From assembly GCA_964642855.1 (NCBI GenBank), contig CAZXSK010000060.1, forward strand, positions 1-23,895: a DNA stretch of 23,895 bases. The letters are read 5' to 3'. The notes under the pieces are model-generated. The model did not search any database. It was given only the letters and a program-made list of their open reading frames with translations, and had not been told where the DNA came from. The position numbers were made by a program, and so were the translations under genes. Each line of letters begins with the position of its first letter. Positions within the stretch are counted from its first letter, which is position 1. Of this stretch, positions 21,630 to 23,895 are shown in pieces. This stretch comes from CAZXSK01 sp964642855 (GTDB lineage: Bacteria; Planctomycetota; Phycisphaerae; SM23-33).

Positions 21630-23051
21630 CTACTCCACGGTGTGCACGACGATGGTGTTGGCACTGCCCGGTACGCCCAAAGGCCTGCCCGAGACCACCA
21701 GCACCTGCTGGCCGCTGACGACCATTCCCTTCTCCAACGCCAGCCGCGATACCTCCGCCAGCACGTCGCGCGTGTGCTGGGGCTTGTCGGTGCATACCAC
21801 CGGCTCGACGCCGTAGTACATCGCCATCCGCCGGGCGGTCTCCCGAGAGGGGGTGATCGCCAGCACGCACCGGCCCAGCCGTTGTTTGGCCAGCGCCAAA
21901 GCCGTGGTTCCCGTCACCGTGTACACACCCACCGCCTGAACGTCCTGGGCCTCGAGAATCGCGTGCACGCCCCGGGCGATCGAAGCAGCCGTCGGAAACG
22001 CGCTGGCGACGTCGTCGATGTGGTCGTGGTTCTGATCGTGATAGCCTTCCACGGCGTGGACGATGTCGTTCATCATCTCCACGGCCTGGCGGGGGTAGTC
22101 TCCCACGGCTGTCTCGCCGGAGAGCATGACCGCGTCGGCGAAATCCAGCACGGCGTTGGCGACGTCGGAGACCTCGGCCCGGGTCGGCGTGGCCGAGTGG
22201 GTCATCGTTTCGAGCATCTGGGTGGCAATGATGCAGGGCTTGCCCTCCCGGTGTGCCAGGCGGGCGATCCGCTTCTGGGCGACGGGCACCTGGGGCAGGT
22301 CCATCTCCACGCCCAGGTCGCCCCGGGCGACCATCACCCCGTCGGCGGCGTCGACGATCTCCTCGATATTCGCCAGCGCCTGGGGCTTCTCGATCTTCGC
22401 GATGATCTTCGCCTCGCTGCCGCCGTCGCGCAGAAGCGAACGGAGCTGCTCGACGTCTCCCGCCTTGCGGACAAACGAGAGGGCGACATAGTCGAACTCG
22501 CGGCGGGCGATCCAGGCTGCGTCACGTCGGTCCTTCTCGGTCAGTGCCGAAAGCGACAGGTCGGTGTCGGGCAGGTTCACCCCCTTGCCGCTGGAGAGCA
22601 TGCCCCCGCGGAGCACCCTGCATACCAGTTCCTCAGGCGGCCGGGCCTCGACCACCTCCAGCAGCAGCTTGCCGTCATCCATGAGAATCTTCTCGCCGGA
22701 GCGGGCCTCATCCACCAGTTCCGGAAGGGTGGTGGAAATCCGACAGGAGTCACCTTCGATCATCTCGCGCTGAATAGTGAGCTGCTCCCCCTGCTGGAGC
22801 GCCACCGCTCCTCCCGCGATGGTACTCACGCGGATCTTCGGGCCACACAGATCGCCCATGACCGCGAGGGGCTCGCCGATCTGCTGCTCGACCTGGCGAA
22901 CGGCGTCCAGGAAGCCCTGACGCTGCTCGCCGGAGCCATGGGAGAAGTTCACGCGGAACACGTCCGCGCCCGCCTCGGCGAGCTCGCGGAGAACGTCGGC
23001 GTTTCCGCTGGCAGGGCCGATGGTTGCGACGATCTTCGTTCGAATAGCCAT
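21630..23051 (-). CDS. pyk: pyruvate kinase
   Basis: This encodes a 473-residue enzyme that converts PEP and ADP to pyruvate and ATP, the last step of glycolysis. MAIRTKIVATIGPAS opens the protein, then FRVNFSHGS, MGDLCGPKIRV, DDGKL, LPDTDLSLSALTEKDRRD, the active-site KIIAKIEKPQALANIEEI (K222), MVARGDLGVE (240-249) and the metal/PEP segment IATQMLETM. The C-terminal allosteric-type domain, ending in NTIVVHTVE, is complete. Length is in the usual range. The start is the ATG whose A lies exactly where transcription should begin from the promoter at 23058-23085, so a leaderless mRNA is likely. No Shine-Dalgarno is visible. Confidence 0.97.
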   Translation of the reverse strand: MAIRTKIVATIGPASGNADVLRELAEAGADVFRVNFSHGSGEQRQGFLDAVRQVEQQIGEPLAVMGDLCGPKIRVSTIAGGAVALQQGEQLTIQREMIEGDSCRISTTLPELVDEARSGEKILMDDGKLLLEVVEARPPEELVCRVLRGGMLSSGKGVNLPDTDLSLSALTEKDRRDAAWIARREFDYVALSFVRKAGDVEQLRSLLRDGGSEAKIIAKIEKPQALANIEEIVDAADGVMVARGDLGVEMDLPQVPVAQKRIARLAHREGKPCIIATQMLETMTHSATPTRAEVSDVANAVLDFADAVMLSGETAVGDYPRQAVEMMNDIVHAVEGYHDQNHDHIDDVASAFPTAASIARGVHAILEAQDVQAVGVYTVTGTTALALAKQRLGRCVLAITPSRETARRMAMYYGVEPVVCTDKPQHTRDVLAEVSRLALEKGMVVSGQQVLVVSGRPLGVPGSANTIVVHTVE

Positions 23052-23057
23052 GCCGGA

Positions 23058-23085
23058 ATTGTACCCGACCTGCCCCGTCAGGCAA
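23058..23085 (-). promoter_or_regulatory. sigma-70 type promoter of pyk
   Basis: On the minus strand TTGCCT (23080-23085) and TACAAT (23058-23063) are 16 bp apart. With the last base of the -10 as -7, the transcript begins at 23051, the A of the pyk ATG. It fits entirely between the stop of the preceding glycosyltransferase gene (23087) and pyk. Confidence 0.55.
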
Positions 23086-23086
23086 G

Positions 23087-23895
23087 TCAGCGGCCCAGAA
23101 GCTCGCCCACTGCATCGGTCACCATCGACACCGACACGTCGTCCATCCGGTCTTCCTGGCAGATGCGGACACCCCTGCCCAGCGGGGCGAAATGAACCGG
23201 CGACGTCGGGCCGAAGATTGCCACCACCGGACACCCCATCGCCCCGGCCAGGTGGGACGGCCCGGAGTCGTTGCCCACCATCACCCCGGCCCCTGCCAGC
23301 GACCCGGCGAGTTCCTCAAGTGGCGGGGCCTCCAGAACCTGCCAGTCGCGTCGGAGGGCGTCTAGCTGTCCTTCGGTCAGCCGTTCGAGTTCCGCCGGGC
23401 CCAGCGCGAAGATCACGTCCCTGCCCCGCTGGTCGCGAAGCCACTGGGCAATTTCGAGAAAACGCTGCATCGGCCAGTGCTTGTAGACGCCCCCCGCGCC
23501 CGGATGGATGATGACCGCTGCGCCGGGCCGGGCGTTTCCGACCGCCTGGTCGCGCGGCAGGGCGTGCAGGTTCCAGGGGGTGAATCCGTCCCGACCCGGC
23601 CAGTCGATCTCCAGCAGCCCGCACCAGAGCTCCACCAGGTGCCCCGGGTAATCCGCCGGGGGGCGCACGGGCAGGAAGGTCGACGCCGGATTCCCGCATG
23701 CTTCGACCAGGCGCGCCTGAGCCCGGGTATCGCCCTCGGCGAAACAGCTGATCAGCCTCCCGAAGCCTCCCAACTGCCCGGCCAACTGGCCGTCTCGAAG
23801 TGGCAAGTCGGCGAAGACTTCGTGCATTGCCAGGCAGTCGAAGTCGATCGCGCGCCGGGCGACACCGGCCTCGACCAGAAGCCCGCCTTTGCTGC
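23087..23895 (-). CDS. GT9 heptosyltransferase-like glycosyltransferase (partial, 5' end outside the window)
   Basis: The visible 269 or so residues are the C-terminal part of a glycosyltransferase family 9 protein (ADP-heptose:LPS heptosyltransferase-like). The frame is open to the window edge: LLVEAGVARRAIDFDCLAMHEVFADL lies upstream of the first Met in view, so the ATG near 23827 is internal. The GT-B C-terminal motifs are present: IIHPGAGGVYKHWP (with HPGAG for nucleotide-sugar binding) and NDSGPSHLAGAMGCPVVAIFGPTSP. Such enzymes build lipopolysaccharide core or related surface glycans. It is followed by pyk after 35 bp, but pyk has its own promoter, so no operon need exist. Confidence 0.9.
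   Translation of the reverse strand, partial: SKGGLLVEAGVARRAIDFDCLAMHEVFADLPLRDGQLAGQLGGFGRLISCFAEGDTRAQARLVEACGNPASTFLPVRPPADYPGHLVELWCGLLEIDWPGRDGFTPWNLHALPRDQAVGNARPGAAVIIHPGAGGVYKHWPMQRFLEIAQWLRDQRGRDVIFALGPAELERLTEGQLDALRRDWQVLEAPPLEELAGSLAGAGVMVGNDSGPSHLAGAMGCPVVAIFGPTSPVHFAPLGRGVRICQEDRMDDVSVSMVTDAVGELLGR

Overview
The window is high-GC chromosomal DNA, gene-dense except at the left end. It most resembles a planctomycete, probably of the Phycisphaerae type. That is an inference, drawn from four things: many lipoproteins with planctomycete-style domains, a giant TPR lipoprotein, core informational genes sitting in unusual company, and a lysine-rich histone-H1-like tail on a DNA-binding protein. 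No 16S rRNA or other taxonomic marker is present. No tRNA, rRNA, CRISPR array, transposase or integrase was seen.

Left end (1-2174): an accessory-looking block. Two co-oriented, translationally coupled and apparently paralogous lipoproteins of unknown family lie on the minus strand (487-1934). They are less GC-rich than the rest of the window and are bracketed by an imperfect 17-nt direct repeat (387-403 and 2035-2051). Beyond the left repeat is what may be the remnant or C-terminal end of another minus-strand gene.

Minus-strand cluster (2175-5515): a probable lipoprotein with a Pro-rich repeat tail, then an ABC-2 type exporter made of an ATPase and a permease that overlap by 4 bp.

Plus-strand informational operon (about 5821-18244): a long leader ending in an intrinsic terminator, then nusA, infB (TTG start), a DUF503/YlxP gene, rbfA, an HhH-GPD-like protein with a histone-like tail, hisG (long form), a 1276-residue TPR lipoprotein and yebC, closed by a strong terminator. 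rimP, which usually precedes nusA, is not present; neither is truB after rbfA. Strong GC-rich hairpins lie in several spacers.

Right part (18245-23895): a small lipoprotein with a structured leader on the plus strand; convergent to it, a secreted heparinase II/III-like polysaccharide lyase; a divergent YfcE-type phosphodiesterase with its own promoter; then, on the minus strand, pyruvate kinase, whose promoter places the transcript start on its ATG; and a GT9 heptosyltransferase-like gene that runs off the right edge.

The signals most worth a second look are the repeat-flanked lipoprotein pair, the HhH-GPD/histone-tail protein with its altered active site, the terminator-ended nusA leader without rimP, the alternative hairpins before the 18450 lipoprotein, and the apparently leaderless pyk.
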